From positions 13,859,383 to 13,923,382 of the forward strand of contig NC_084670.1 in the NCBI RefSeq assembly GCF_028389875.1: 64,000 bases of DNA. The letters run 5' to 3'. The notes below the pieces were generated by a model. It made no database searches, was not told the DNA's origin, and worked only from the letters and a program-made list of their open reading frames with translations. A program made the position numbers and the translations under genes. Of the stretch, positions 51,501 through 63,865 are shown one piece after another; position 1 is the stretch's first letter; every line of letters begins with the position of its first letter. Origin of the DNA: Rhea pennata (taxonomy: Eukaryota > Chordata > Aves > Rheiformes > Rheidae).

Positions 51501-54500
51501 GAAAACAAACAGTCCGGAGGTTCAGTTTTTAAATGAAAGGAGTAGTCTGTTTGCTTCCTGCTTGCTCTGTACTGCTCAGCAATGTTCCAAGTTGTTAAAA
51601 GCTAATCAGAATTTTAATTAAAAGCATTTTTTTCCCAGGCATTCATGATTACAGTAAGCCTTCAAGCAATGTAAAATGCAAATTAATCCTAATTCTCACC
51701 TCCAGCCACGCTATCCCAGAGCAGATTCAAACAAGATTAGAGAACATTTTGTCAGTATTTCCATTTCAAAATTTTATGCGCACCTAAAGGTGGTTAATAG
51801 TGCTATGATTACAGTTATCTGTGTATCTAAATTCTATCAGTGAAATCCTCTTTCCTCCAGAAGCTACAGCATTATCAGTCTGTTTGTACTGCATAATGCA
51901 TACCTCTTCACACTCAAACCCAATTTTTCCTGCTGCTGTTAGAAGCTCACTCTGCTTCCTGCAGATGTTGGTGTTTAAGTTTTCTACTGCTTTTGCAAAG
52001 ATTAAGAACAATAAGCTTTGTATAAACCTGAAACCACCCCTCCCCAAACAAGCAACATACTTTCACAAGTATCCCATCATCCATTCCCATGAATTATCTA
52101 ATTTTGACTATAGTCTATAATTTGATTTCAGATATAATTAGCTATATCTGCTACATATGAAAACTATGTCTTCGTTTTTTGGTGAGTTTTTGTTTGCTTG
52201 TTTTTAAAGAGCTTTTGTTGCCTTATCTTGCTATTCTTCCTGCATCCTTTTACCGAAGGACAAGCAATTTACTTAAACAGTACTACTATCTGACAATAAG
52301 AAGAAAGAAAAGGTTACTCACATCTTGACATAAACTACAACTTACCACTGTCTTTGCCCTTTACAAATGCTTCCCACTCTCTGAACCACTGCATGCTAAT
52401 ACAGTAAAAAGTTGATGGAGATTCTTCTTCTTGGAATGCTCTATTAAGCTGCAAGGAAAAAGAATTATTATTTTTCTGCCTTTTTATTAAGCTGCTAATA
52501 TTTAGCAAGCAGTTAAAAATACTTAACAAGATAATACAGTGCCACAGAAAAATTTATAAAGAACTTCAGATCATCAGAACCATAAACTCTTGGTAAATTT
52601 CAAATGTAAGGATTTTGATATAGTGGTAGTTTAAGTTAAAAAAAAAAAGTAGGTAAAGATTTGCTTCATTGTTAGATGGCAAGTTCTTTGTATGATGAGC
52701 TACATCTTTATCTATGCTTTTCTCTAATAATTTGGACAGAAGGAAGTGTGATTCCAAGCATGGAATACTGATTTTATGACTTTTTGCTTTAGTTTAAAAA
52801 TATTGAAGATTCACACTCTTAGTTCTTTATTTTCTCCTGCAAGACAGGTGACTGTATAGATCACAAAAAGCAGCTAAGTAAAGAGTACCAGTTGTATCCA
52901 AATACGTTTGTTTCTATCATTGAAAAAAAAAACACAACAGTTTCTATCATTGAAAAAAAAAACACAAGTTTCTATCATTGAAAAAAAAAACACAACAGTT
53001 TCTATCATTGAAAAAAAAAAACACAACAGTTTCTACAAGAGTCTTCCAGCAAGACCTTTAATTAAGCTTTACGCAGTTTAATCTTTTATTTTGGTTCAGA
53101 GACTATAGAAGGAAGAAAGAAAGGAAGAACTTGTTACATGAGGAATAAGATGAGCTTAATTTTATAGATCCATTACAATACTAACATATTTAATTCACAC
53201 TGAACTATGTTTGCTATACAGAGGTATAAACAGCAAGTACAAAATTGGAATCAGAGATAAGATTACAATTAACTTGCGAAATATTTCCTCGAGTTATATT
53301 TCCATATAAACAATTATCTGGGACATCACAAGGACACTGTGGCTGCTAAGAGGACAAAGGTGATTTTGTATAGGTATACAAATATTTTAATAAATTCTAT
53401 TTGTTACATGAATCACTTATGTACATGGTAACCCAAGATCTGGAGTCATGAATATCTGATGACATCAAAAAAAAAGGAATGAATGAGAATTGTTTACTTT
53501 TTTTTATTTTTTTTTTTACCTGAATAAACATTTCCAATTCATTTTTCCTTCTTTTTTCACTTCTTTCAGACTCTATTTGGCAGGTATGACAAACATACAG
53601 ATGATTAACAGCTGGTCCTCCTCCATACCTGCAGTGATGGTTAAAGAAAAAAAAAAACCCACAACACATTAACTTTGTGAAAAAGAGCATGTAAAAAGAA
53701 TCAGGCGCCTGTTAAGACATAAACAAGCATCAGTTTCTTACAGTATGTAATAGAAGTCTGCATTCCAGTGCTGATCACATTTACCCACATATGGCATTAT
53801 TTTCATACTAATATTTTGTACTTGATCTTAAGACATAATGACCTTCTAAGTTCTGACTGCCTAAAGCAAGTACAAACTGTCTCTGAAACTCTGTTATAAT
53901 CACATACCTTGAAAGGAGTTACTACTGGAAAAATATATTGGCAAGTGATTATTCCAAATAAATGCTCTTACATATCACGTGTGATTTATCAAAAGCCTCT
54001 GAGAAACAGTTTTATGGAAACATTTCGGCCAATTCTATCTTAAACTAAGCTCTAAACCTCAACGTTTTTTTGTTTTGTCTGCTTACAACAACAAAAAATC
54101 CTACTGCTGCATGCTCCTACCCCGCATACTTCCTTTGTGCACCAGCTGTCTGCACACATAGAAGTCTTTAGGGCCCCTGTTACTGAGCAGCACAGCACAG
54201 CAAGTACCATTCTGAACATGGGGATTGTTTTGAACATTTGTAGGCCTAGAAAATACAGCCTTATACAGAAAATGCCCAATGACTAGCAGCACTAAGAAAC
54301 ATATTTACCACAGCAGAAAGGTCAAGCTGAAATGCATGTTAAGAAATAAGGATATCCATAGTGCTCCTTCCTTGCCAATTACTTATTCTTGTCAGTCATG
54401 CTCTTTTGTTATTTTTCTAAAACTTCAGATTTTTTTCTAAGACTTCCATTAAATAAGAAATAAAAGGGAATATCCTTAAATATAAGGGAGACGAATTAAG

Positions 54501-55574
54501 GTCCAAAAGCTGAATAGTTTTTGAACAAGAGCGAAAAAGCGACCATGTTTACTTAGAGACTAAAACTAAACTAAAATCTACCACAGAACGCATCAAATCT
54601 GAACATAATAAAACTTAGAACTGTATGTTTATCAGTCCATAAAAATAATTTGGGATGCTATTGCTTTCCTAAATACAGAAGTGTTGTATTTTACCTGAAA
54701 ATTAAACAGCATTTGTACACACACGTCTGTAAGCATATACTCAATTATCACATCACAACTTCAGACTGATATTTTGTAAGATATTTCATTAAAATGGTCA
54801 CCGCTTCCTACACATCAATTGTGCCTTTAAAGGTCACATTATGATTTTAGATTACACTCATCAGTCCACTGTTTTTGATCAGATGTGGATTATACCATCT
54901 GATTTTGAAGCAATTCTGACTCCCAAGCTATTAGAATTGAATAATCTGCTTTTCCTTCATACTATCTCAGTAAAGTCAACTTCTACAACAGCAGTCTTGT
55001 TTCTCTCGATACTTGCCTTCCCTACCCTAAATGCTCACCCACTGCAGCCATAGTACTCCCCCGTGATTCCTAGCTATCAGCAAGAGAAAAAGCAATGTAT
55101 GGTTGCTTCAAATCTACTTTATGCAGATGTGCACGTGCACTAGTTAGGAAGTTAGACAGAACAGACAAATATTTCTTCTCTGTTTGCCAGATGTTTCCCA
55201 AAGTCTGGGCGATCTTCCCATCCCTGTGCCTTCTACTTATCAAGTATGACTGGAGTTTGACATCTTATTCAAAAAATGAATGAGAAGCTTAAAAACATTT
55301 TCCTTCAGATTTAACAAATGTTGCTGGTATACATGTAAAGGGATAGTGCAGTTCATTTAATAGAAATACATATTTGTATTGTAAATTATCTATGACATAG
55401 TAAATACATATTCATATACTAACATAAACATATATGTTTACATATGATGTATTTATAGAATAATTATTTGGAACAAAAATTCAGTATATGCAAGAAAGTA
55501 GAAATAAGTTGGCATAGCATTGTTTCCATTTTTCCATGTGGTTAACTCAAGCTTTTTAAAAACATATATATATA

Positions 55575-55613
<39 letters not shown>

Positions 55614-58600
55614 CAATCTTAGCTATAAGCACTTAGGTGTCTGGGAATTAGAAAGACAAAAACAGTTGTTACAAGTGCAAGAGTTCTTAAGGTCAACAGC
55701 TAGGCTCTTCTGCTGCTTTTTTGTTACTTTAAAAGTAGACCCATTTTATCTTAATTACTCCCATATAAGCAAACACTTAAATCTGATCTATAGAATTGTG
55801 GAGTAGTTATACAGAACCCTTACATCTAAGCTATTTTAAAGTACTACTGGCAGCTGAGGCTATGGATTCAAAGCCAACATACAAGAAAAGCTGTCTCCAG
55901 CCAACAAGGAAACAGGAAGCTTACACAGAGAGATCTTTCAAAGTACCTCTTGCAAAGCATACTTTTGCTGACCTACTTTGTGTTGTTTTGTACAGATCCT
56001 AAAGAACATTTATTGATTTAATACTTGACTGTCACCTCAGTAAAACACTAATGTTCATACAGACTTTTAGTTAGTGTTATTTTGCACAAGCAAGTTATAT
56101 AAATCTGCACTTTGAAAAATTTTTTTTAAGTCACTAATCCCAAAAGTCTGATCTCACCGCTTGGCAAAGATTTGCTCTCAAACTCCATCATAGGACTTTT
56201 CAGTTACATGAAACTTACCTGCTATACAAATTATCCCATATATTTTGAGGAAGCATTACAACCAGGTCTTCTATGAAATTTGCCTTTGGTGGAGGAACAC
56301 CTGCAAAAGAGGAAGGGGGGGAAAAAAGGCCTTTGAATTTGTTTTGTTTTTGGAAGGTGAGAGGTATTCACTTTAAGAACTTTTAGGAGAGACTATGTTA
56401 GAGGTCTCTAAATCACAAACCCTGACTAGTTAAAATTAGTCATCCAAAAAAAAGTTTGTTCTTTAAGATTGTTCTTTAATTTTAGTCTCTTATGATGCCA
56501 AAAAATGTAAGAGAAACTGAAGTCACATAGAAGATTAAAGGAAAAGGATTGGAATCCTCTCTAAATGCCAGTTACAAAATACTTCCGAATGTATACAGTT
56601 AAACAACAGCGAAAGACTTTGTTGTACATGTAAAGATGCTGATTTACTAAACTGTCCTACATGAAATTCATTTGTTCCTATCAGTATTTTTAAATTACTT
56701 CAAGCCACATGAATGCTTGAAAGTTTAAAAGGAGTAAGAAACAGACAGGCTTGCAGAATTAGCAGCACTGAGTTAAAGCATATGGTAAGCAACTACGCAT
56801 AACATGAAATCTTTTGAAAAAAAGAACATCTAGTAGCTAGGACACACATACAAACATGAGTTATCTGTAATAACCCCTCAGAAGGAGAACAGTAGCAACA
56901 AGGGCTCACATGTAAACATACTGCAAATAGCTATAGGGGTACAGTACTCCTTTGTTAAAAAAGTTCGGTTTAGCAGAAGGTGCTATACCTGTAACCACTA
57001 GCCTAATAGAAGTATATTTCATATTAGAAAATAAGTATGAGAATACCACATAATGGTAGCTTGGAATGTTAGCATTCATATGAATACTTTCACTAAACAG
57101 GTTTTGCTATTATGCAATTCTCTATTTTTATTAGCGTTTAACACATCAAAATACAGCTTCTGAGCTTCTATACAAATATATAGAATTACTATTGTATTCA
57201 TCATGCTGCTATGCACTGGATATTCTCCAGACCAAATTGTTCTGTGGCTTCCAAACCTTTTTGTTGCTTTCAGCACGTGGCAGAACAAAAATTGAGGCAA
57301 AGACCAAAAAATTAAGGATGATAAAATGGTTTTGTTAGTTTATTTTAAACAGGAATATAGATGTTTATCATGAAAATGGATAAGCCAAATCATCTGCCTC
57401 TAAGCAGCAAGAAATCAAATATACAAAATCAAATGTGCAGAGAAAAGACAAGGTTTGGGAGGACTTCATATAGTATCATTTCCAAATTATCAGCTACTAA
57501 AGAAAGACAAATTCAAGTTACCTAGAAGTCAAAACTGTAACAAACTTATTATATTTAATCTATTTATTTCCTTTAATTACTTGTAATTACATCCCGGTAC
57601 TGCTACAAGTTGACAGGCAAATTCTTTGTAAATGGTACTCTGTTACAGTCTCACCTCCATGTATACACAGAAAATCATTATTTGAAATTGGTCCTGGCTC
57701 TGCAAAAGTCTTGAACTTATTTAACCACTGTCTGGAAACATAGAATTGCAGAAGACTTGGTTCCATCATATTCAGTAGACCTGATATCCTCCGTCTTTCT
57801 CTCTGTGCTTCTTCACTGCTCTTCCTATTACAGAAATAGGACCAATTAAACAAAGACATATCCTTAGGTGGTATGTAGGTAGTGCTTCTAAGTTCTATGC
57901 CTCTACATTCTACAGTGGTACAACAGTTGATTTAGCATGTGAAAAAAACTTGCACCTTTTACACACACGTGAATAACCTGGAGTGCTGCACCTTACAGAA
58001 TTACACACCACAATAGTTAGTACTAACGGGTTTCTGTGAAGTGAGAAGGACACCAAAAAACTGTGCTCTGTTAAAGTTATGCTTGTCCTTAGTACTGACA
58101 AAGCCATAGTGTGGATGTAATCATGCTTACAAGAACAAACTTTTGCCTGCCCAGTTCAATAATTCAAAGACTCCCAACAGTTCTCATCCTTCCTGCCAAT
58201 TTCAGAAAACAAATATGTGGACTGACACAGACTGCAAACTACACTGCAGAGGTAATGCTCCACAGGAGAAGGAGATAACGATCCCTGCCCATCTGCTAAT
58301 TTCCTTCACACATCTGCAGCATACCCCTTCAGGCTAAAGCCTTGCAAGCTGTAGTCCTTTGACATGCTCCTTCACATCAGAAGGAAGGTTGAACAATAAA
58401 GGAGACACTAACTCCCCTACTCCCTAGTTTGAATAATCCATTCTCCAAAAGCAGGCCTCAACCATTCAATCCCATCCTTCAAAATCCCTAACCTGAACCT
58501 TGACTCTTAATTAGCACAAATCAGTTGATTTATGGAATCAAATTTGTTTCAAATGGCTGTGTAGAAAAGCTTCAGTTAGGCCTAATGGCTACAAGCAATG

Positions 58601-61600
58601 AAGGCCATTTGGCAAATACATAGTATAGCAAAACAGTAGATGAGTAGAAAAAACAAATGCTATGAACTCAATGAAAATACAACATCACTCATCTAACTTC
58701 AGGTCAAATTTATTTAACAAAAACCCTAAGTCTGAAAACAAAATTAAAGTAGTTAAGTTCAAAAAGCATACATATCCCTACTAAATTTTCATAAAGTCCT
58801 GAAAGGGCATCACATTGTGCGTGACAAGATTTTATGTGTATGTTTGGGGGGTTCTTTGTTTAAACCAAACAAAATATTACATTATTTTAATCTTTATTTT
58901 AGTTTTAAATTGTTTGCTTACAGTCAGGTATAGTGTTAATTCTCAACAATACGTCACGACTTCCACATTCCTTTTAATGGGCTTAGCTCAGACAGTGACA
59001 GGAATGAGCACTCCTAATGAAAGCTAAAGCATTCTCACAACATCTTATTCTTTAATTCTAGCACAATCTATTTTGTAGTCAACTTTTAGTAGCAAATGAT
59101 GTTACTAGAAGAAACTCACAATTTGAGAAGATTTCTAGAAAACAAAATATTTTAGTTGCATTTCGTGTTTCAAGTGCAAAAAAATCCTTAGGCCTAAGAT
59201 GGTAACATGATTTCTCGCCTTTCATTTTGACTTTCAGGAAAAGATCAGCCTATAAATTCCCTGAAGTTAAATTACAGCACAGTAAATCCCCTGTTGTTCC
59301 ACATCCCATCTGCTGAAGAGTTTCCACAATTCCCTTTAGAGCTCTGACAGTTCGAGTCTGTGTGAAAAACCTCTGCTTGTGCAGAATCCCTTTCCTCTAA
59401 GTGAAAAAGAAGCAATCAGTTGCCAGTTCTAACAGTTGCTCAAAGTTCTCTTCTTAATCATCTTACTGTTTTGGTTATCTCCAATTTGCATAAATAAAGC
59501 CCTACTCCATTTCTTAATTTTCACTTAAAACTCTAAACATATTCAAGAACACTGAAGCCACTTTACTGTAACTAGTTACATTGAAACAATCCAGTAAAAC
59601 CGAGCACACTGAAACCAAACTTCAAAATTTGACAGTTTTCTACTCTTATTGACATACAGCATCTCTGTTAGACAGTAGTAATGACCTATACAGTCTATTA
59701 TAAAAGCGCTTCTCAAGCATAACAATCAACTCAGGCAGTCTGTCCAGAAGTAGTAACAGAACAAGTGTTAAAGACATAATTGAAAGATGAAGTCTCTCTC
59801 CACTATTTCTGGTTGGTCAAATTCTTCCCTTAGTTGAATGAGAATGGCCTAATTGCTTAAAGAGTTAACGTATTTGACTAATTTGAATATCATTGTGCTT
59901 TTAACTTCTTCTTACCTGTAGAAGAGAACATATGCTTCTGCATTTTGCACAGTGGATTCAGATACTTCTGTGACACTCTGATCATCAAATTCATACCACA
60001 AATTATTTAAATTGTTTCGACAATAAGCTATATAATGTCCACCTAGAGTGTTAGAAGGCAAGAGTTATTAAAAAAAAATGTTTATAGCTGTCCATTTTAC
60101 TTACTTTCCATACATTGCATAGTCAGTACAAGAAGTCTTTTAAAAAGTGAGTAACTTACTAGCAGACAATACTTGGATATACATACTAACTTCTCTCGGA
60201 TTCAGGATCAAATTCTTCTATATTAGCTAGTGAAGAGTGGGACACAGTTTTCAGCACACGCTGAACTCTTCAAGTAACTTGTTGTCTATCATGCTTGCTA
60301 TATGACATCAAGATCATACTTAACAATTCTCACTGTTAGTCATAATACAATTATTATTTCTTGAAAACAATTAAACTGACAATTATTAAATAATCAAATA
60401 CCTGCTAAACTGATTAAGAGTCAAGCACTAAACTGATGATGAGAAAACACTCAGAAAAAGCAGTGGCAAAACAAATTCATCTAAACAATGAACCTCAGTT
60501 CAGTGAGGAGTACCTCCTATAGGAAAAAAATCTATGAAGTTCTAGGCTTCTGTCTTCAAATTTACTTTTCTCCTAGTTTAACAGATCTTATAAATACAAA
60601 AGCACCTGGCCTTTTGCCTGCTGTCAGCAATAAGAGATTTCTTCAGCTACTCATTTTGCATAAATAGCAGTTATTGCCTATGTTGGGTTAACTGCCACAG
60701 TGTTTTTTGTTTTTTAAATTACTGGTATATTTGTACTCTTCCCCCAAAAGAAAGAAACATAAAGCACCCAAACATTAGACATACATATATCAGCTATGGA
60801 GAGTAGTAGATTAATTGATAATCTGCTGAGACGCAACACTAACGTTTATACATTCATGCTGTTTACTTTCAATAGTATAAAAGGAAGAGGGAATAGTTGG
60901 AGAGATCTTTGTTGTTTTGGGGGTGAGGGATGCTGGAGTTTTGTACTTGCTTTATATTCTAGCATCCGCTAATTTTTTGGATTGCAATTTTATTTAGCAA
61001 CACTGTACAATTTCATAGACATGTACTCTTTAAGATTAAGTCTCCTTATAGTTTTAAGGGCAAAAATCTCAGAACCTTTCACATTTAAAAGTTAACAATG
61101 CTTATCTACTGACCCTTCGCTACATAAACATCTTTAAACAGAAATGCTGACGTGAATATCAATTGCAAATACAAAACTATCAGCCTCATACTTACTGCTG
61201 GCAGTTCCATGATGACAGATTACAGATAACAGATCGTAAGTCACTATTTGAGCTGGACTGTCCTTAGCAAGGAAAGGCTGAAGATCAAGTCCTTCCAGGG
61301 GAAAGGATACATGAGTCCCAATTTTTGTGGAAAACATAAGTTCATGTCTAAATCTTTTGAGATGAATGCACAGTATCTGTAAGAAGGATCAACAGCCTCA
61401 AGACCTGTACACGCTATTATTTGATAACCATACTGTATATGCCATCCTTTCATCATATCAAAAGTCTCATTTATCTCTATGGCATGAGGCAACAGATCAA
61501 GCTCTGTGTTCCAGTTTTTAATCAGTTGTGGCTCAAGCAGTTACAGATGAATTAGGAATTTTCTAAAGGACTTTTTGTATTGACACTGTAAGAGACAGTC

Positions 61601-63865
61601 CTGAAAAGTTATTAACACTAATGCAGTAACGAAGGACATAACTATTCTCTTCTCTAAGGCATCTATTGCACATTCTTGTAATGAGGGACATTCCTCCTGA
61701 TTACTGCAGCCATCAACTCATGTTTTGAAGTCCAAAATTAATTACTTTTAAAACACAAAACATAACTTGCCAAAAAGATTTGAGTCTCGCTATAGTATTT
61801 AATCCTATGCTACGGCATAAATGAGGCTGACAATAACATGGGAAATAAAAACTCTAACTTCACTTTTCATTATGAATGTTCACCTTCTTATAAGGTGCAT
61901 AATCAAATGCTACTCGCATTATATTATTTGCGTTTCAGGATAGATATGCTTTCATGATGTAATGTTATAAACATTATTTACTCTGTGCAACTTGTTAGCC
62001 TTACCACATTCCTAATCATGCAGAAAAAGTGCTTTAAAGTGCATGTGGTAACAGTACCTCAGGAAATTTTTGCACTTTGCAGAATTTAACTCCATTTCTT
62101 AACCTAAGCAAAAGAAAAACAAATAAATGCTTAGTTCTAAAAATGTTTTGTTTCATTATGCTAGATCAGTAAGAGACATGACAAAGTCTAAGATGAACAT
62201 TAAATTTGTAAACACAAAATATTTCTGGAATGCAGACTACACACAGACTAGCCAAATTATACAATGACGCTCTGGAAGAAAAGATTTTGTTCTGCTGAAA
62301 AATTCAAAGCAATGCCTACAGATAATTAAGTTCTATCTAGCTAATAGTTTCTCCTAGCATAGAGAAAACAACTCAAAGCTTCATGGAAGTTGACTATTCG
62401 GCAGGGGGGAGGGGGATCCAACTAAGTTTATCTTAAGAAATTACCTACAACAGCTCATCAGTTATGTAGCAAAAAAAATGATACTCTTTTTCCAGACAGG
62501 GCTGTAAGCAGTTTTTTGAACTTTTCTGTTCCTTGCTTCTTTGTCTATCAATGCTATAGCACATTTTTTTTTTTTTTCTTTTCTTTTCTTTCCTTTTTTT
62601 TTTTTTTAACACAGTGAAGTAGGCTACTGCATCTTAATGAAAGCCTGCTAGTACTCTAGAAGTCTAGCAGCTTTTATCTTGATCAAAAGAATTTAGAATG
62701 GTCTATAATTGTATGGAACAACAAAAGAAGTAACCACATTTGGTTTATAATAAAGTATTGAGTCAGCACTGCCCAACTCCTGCACCTTTGTTAACAGGGG
62801 CAGCCATAGTACAGGGTAGTATCAAAAGAAGACAGGTACTACCACATATTCAAAAGAAATAAATGCCTCTTGACTAACAGCAAAAAACTAAGACAAATTA
62901 AAACACATGTAAAAGTTAGCTTACTTTTTACACTTTCCACAACTGTACATGTTATCACCTGCAAACATAGGAGAGAAGAAAAATAGCCATTATTGTTCAG
63001 ATTCTTATCCTTCAAGTTCACATATCAGCTACTTAAAATTTCAAATGAATTTGTCGTTAGATTACATTCAGCATTTAACTGCTACGAGAGTGTTGACATT
63101 ACAACTAGATAGAAAAGGTTAAGTTTTATGCTTCCTACTATGAAGCAACAGTCAGAAAAGATGGTGCTGTATAATTTAAAAGGGAAAACTTACTAATGTC
63201 TACATGAAGGATATGAGGAGGAGCACTGAAACAGTTTTTTGTTGATATTTCATTAAGCCAAATTCAGTTTCACCTGACATCTCTAAAGTAGACTTTATGG
63301 GGATTTCTTGACTCAAAATTCAGTTGAGTAGGAAACTTACCTTTTTTAAATGAATGATTCCATAAGCAAGGAATAACTGTATTAGAGTCTAATAGGCAGC
63401 CTTTCCTTAATTGCTTAAAGCAAAAATTAACTAATCTTTTTAATCATGGTTGAAAAAGCAAGCATACTAATTTAATTAACCTCTTACCCTTGAGCTCATC
63501 TCTGGCGAAAAAGGCAGCAAGACAATCTTGTAAGTTTACAACTGGACCCCAAAACCAGCTAGGAACACATGAGACAACAAACCTGAAACATCATTGACAG
63601 AAAAGAAAAAACAAACAACAAATGTTCTGCCAGAAGAGCAGAAACTGGAATTAGAAAAAGAAAATAAATAAAACAAAGTAAAAATCATTTACCTTTTGAA
63701 ATACTCCATAAAAAAAGCTATCCATCCCTGGGGTGCATATGCTTCTCCACATGATCCTGCTTTGACCAGAGAAGTCTGATGACTTGCCGAATGGAGTTTA
63801 GCAAGATCTTCCTTACCTGGAATAGGCAAAGACAGATCCTGAAAGGTCTCCAGGGTTACAGACAC
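48345..63865 (-). CDS. USP33: USP33, ubiquitin-specific peptidase 33: C-terminal 448 residues over 12 exons (gene summary)
   Basis: USP33 (VDU1) is a cysteine protease that removes ubiquitin from partners including Robo1, deiodinase 2, beta-arrestin and beta2-adrenergic receptor (known). The window gives about the last 450 of about 940 residues. Joining exons 63693-63865, 63488-63582, 62925-62958, 62058-62103, 61196-61376, 59916-60042, 57655-57824, 56219-56300, 53520-53628, 52346-52448, 51399-51467 and 48345-48502 gives an unbroken frame, with GT-AG junctions throughout. Counting from the first visible residue: end of the USP catalytic domain (1-218) with the zinc-knuckle cysteines (near 96-99), [13 protein letters not shown] (117-129) and the catalytic-His box GHYIAYC (178-184); first DUSP domain (about 220-310); second DUSP (about 340-430); a short acidic tail. 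The catalytic Cys box and ZnF-UBP lie upstream, outside. The paralogue USP20 has the same architecture, but the match to recalled human USP33 (for example [20 protein letters not shown] and [11 protein letters not shown]) favours USP33. Confidence 0.95.
50326..50462 (+). mobile_element. tRNA-Ile-derived SINE with CR1 tail (TguSINE1-like)
   Basis: The head follows tRNA-Ile(AAT): TAGCTCAGTTGG forms the A box (50335-50346), the anticodon loop CTAATAA with AAT at 50362-50364, and GGTTCGATCC the B box (50380-50389). The acceptor-stem halves do not pair, so it is not a working tRNA gene. After a short linker (TTGAGGGCCGGAC) the body becomes ATCCCTTCCAACCTTACC and ends ATTCTATGATTCTA, the 3' end of avian CR1. 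The tail would let CR1 reverse transcriptase mobilise the unit. This architecture is that of TguSINE1, known from passerine birds; the name is by recall, without alignment. Confidence 0.8.
50600..50968 (+). mobile_element. CR1 LINE, 5'-truncated 3' end
   Basis: About 370 bp beginning 'tagcctggagaagagaagac' and 'tgagggcagatcttatcat', and ending 'ggttggactagatgatctcc', 'agaggtcccttttaacc', 'attctgtgattctatgat'. This is the end of the reverse-transcriptase ORF region and the 3' UTR of an avian CR1 in plus orientation. The interior is only moderately diverged. Open frames on both strands within it are CR1 remnants, not genes. Confidence 0.93.
51399..51467 (-). CDS. USP33: USP33 exon: [17 protein letters not shown]
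   Basis: 69 bases, a multiple of three, encoding [19 protein letters not shown] and LKQ within the second DUSP domain. Skipping it would keep the frame but delete the middle of DUSP2. Acceptor CTTTAG, donor GTAGGTGC. Confidence 0.94.
52346..52448 (-). CDS. USP33: USP33 exon: start of the second DUSP domain
   Basis: 103 bases encoding [19 protein letters not shown] and [15 protein letters not shown]. 'WFREWEAFV' is the DUSP counterpart of the first domain's 'QWLNKFKTF'. Acceptor CCTTGCAG, donor GTAAGTTG. Confidence 0.95.
52910..53035. repeat. 30-nt minisatellite, about four copies
   Basis: Units begin GTTTCTATCATTG, continue with 10-11 A and end CACAACA. Starts lie at 52910, 52940, 52968 and 52998, with a partial fifth at 53029. 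Unit lengths are 30, 28, 30 and 31; the copies are otherwise near-identical, so the expansion is recent. It lies in a USP33 intron. Confidence 0.92.
53520..53628 (-). CDS. USP33: USP33 exon: [16 protein letters not shown]
   Basis: 109 bases encoding [19 protein letters not shown] and a basic stretch [14 protein letters not shown] that links DUSP1 to DUSP2. The donor GTAAAAAA is weak beyond the first four bases, and the intron begins with a long A-rich run. Confidence 0.94.
55564..55613. repeat. Compound (TA)n(TG)n(TA)n microsatellite
   Basis: Alternating TA, then TG, then TA units over 50 bases in a USP33 intron. Likely length-polymorphic. Confidence 0.95.
56219..56300 (-). CDS. USP33: USP33 exon: middle of the first DUSP domain
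   Basis: 82 bases encoding [18 protein letters not shown] and NIWDNLYS, the middle-to-end part of DUSP1. Acceptor TTTTGCAG, donor GTAAGTTT; both ends are split codons that match the neighbouring exons. Confidence 0.95.
57655..57824 (-). CDS. USP33: USP33 exon: start of the first DUSP domain
   Basis: 170 bases encoding [19 protein letters not shown], then [19 protein letters not shown] and DFLCIHGG. The basic Arg-rich helix and the 'SRQWLNKF' motif are typical of the DUSP domain of USP20/33. Acceptor AATAG, donor GTGAGAC. Confidence 0.95.
59916..60042 (-). CDS. USP33: USP33 exon with the catalytic-histidine box
   Basis: 127 bases. After completing the split Ser codon it reads [20 protein letters not shown]: the active-site His is in GHYIAYC, and WYEFDD is the usual following strand of the USP fold. 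It ends the protease domain with AEAYVLFYR. Acceptor CTCTAG, donor GTAAGAAG. Confidence 0.96.
61196..61376 (-). CDS. USP33: USP33 exon: [13 protein letters not shown] ... HHGTAS
   Basis: 181 bases starting in phase 0. It encodes the conserved [18 protein letters not shown] strand, [16 protein letters not shown], and [14 protein letters not shown], the approach to the catalytic-His box. The donor GTAAGT lies so that the last Ser codon is split across the intron. The USP family motif 'LxxHLKRF' is intact. Confidence 0.95.
62058..62103 (-). CDS. USP33: USP33 short exon: [15 protein letters not shown]
   Basis: 46 bases, acceptor GCTTAG, donor GTACTG. It encodes [15 protein letters not shown] directly after the CxxC pair and completes the Lys codon begun in the 34-base exon. 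Its length is also not a multiple of three. Confidence 0.92.
62564..62607. repeat. T-rich/TTTTC tract
   Basis: T-run, a TTCTTTTCTTTCC segment and a second T-run. On the minus strand it reads as an A-rich tract inside a USP33 intron. Confidence 0.85.
62925..62958 (-). CDS. USP33: USP33 micro-exon with the CxxC zinc knuckle
   Basis: Only 34 bases, encoding [12 protein letters not shown] with the joins. The Cys-x-x-Cys pair is one half of the zinc-binding finger of USP domains. Acceptor GCAG and donor GTAAGC are clear. Skipping this exon would shift the frame, so it should be constitutive. Confidence 0.92.
63488..63582 (-). CDS. USP33: USP33 exon: [15 protein letters not shown]
   Basis: 95 bases, acceptor TTTCAG, donor GTAAGAG. 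It encodes [19 protein letters not shown] followed by [12 protein letters not shown], in the USP catalytic domain. It starts with the last base of an Arg codon and ends with the first base of a Gly codon, fitting both neighbours. Confidence 0.94.
63693..63865 (-). CDS. USP33: USP33 exon: VSVTLETF ... FMEYFKR
   Basis: First complete USP33 exon in the window: 173 bases, beginning in phase 0 after a TTTAG acceptor and ending two bases into an Arg codon at GTAAATG. It contains [33 protein letters not shown] and YFKR. It belongs to the linker and finger part of the catalytic domain, just before the region bearing the zinc-knuckle cysteines. Human USP33 has the same order of motifs (recall). Confidence 0.93.

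Larger units (their letters stand above)
51468..59915 (-). other. USP33: USP33 introns between the second-last coding exon and the His-box exon
   Basis: AT-rich intronic DNA between the exons listed separately. It contains a 30-nt minisatellite (52910-53035), a compound TA/TG/TA microsatellite (55564-55613) and A/T-rich tracts beside the exon at 53520. No transposon or RNA gene was recognised. Confidence 0.8.
60043..63692 (-). other. USP33: USP33 introns flanking the zinc-knuckle and LKRF exons
   Basis: AT-rich intron DNA interrupted by the short exons listed separately. A T-rich tract lies at 62564-62607. I see nothing else of note. Confidence 0.8.

Noticed and set aside
52910-53035. CRISPR-like array
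   Set aside because: The units are directly adjacent with no unique spacers, and the DNA is vertebrate. It is a minisatellite.
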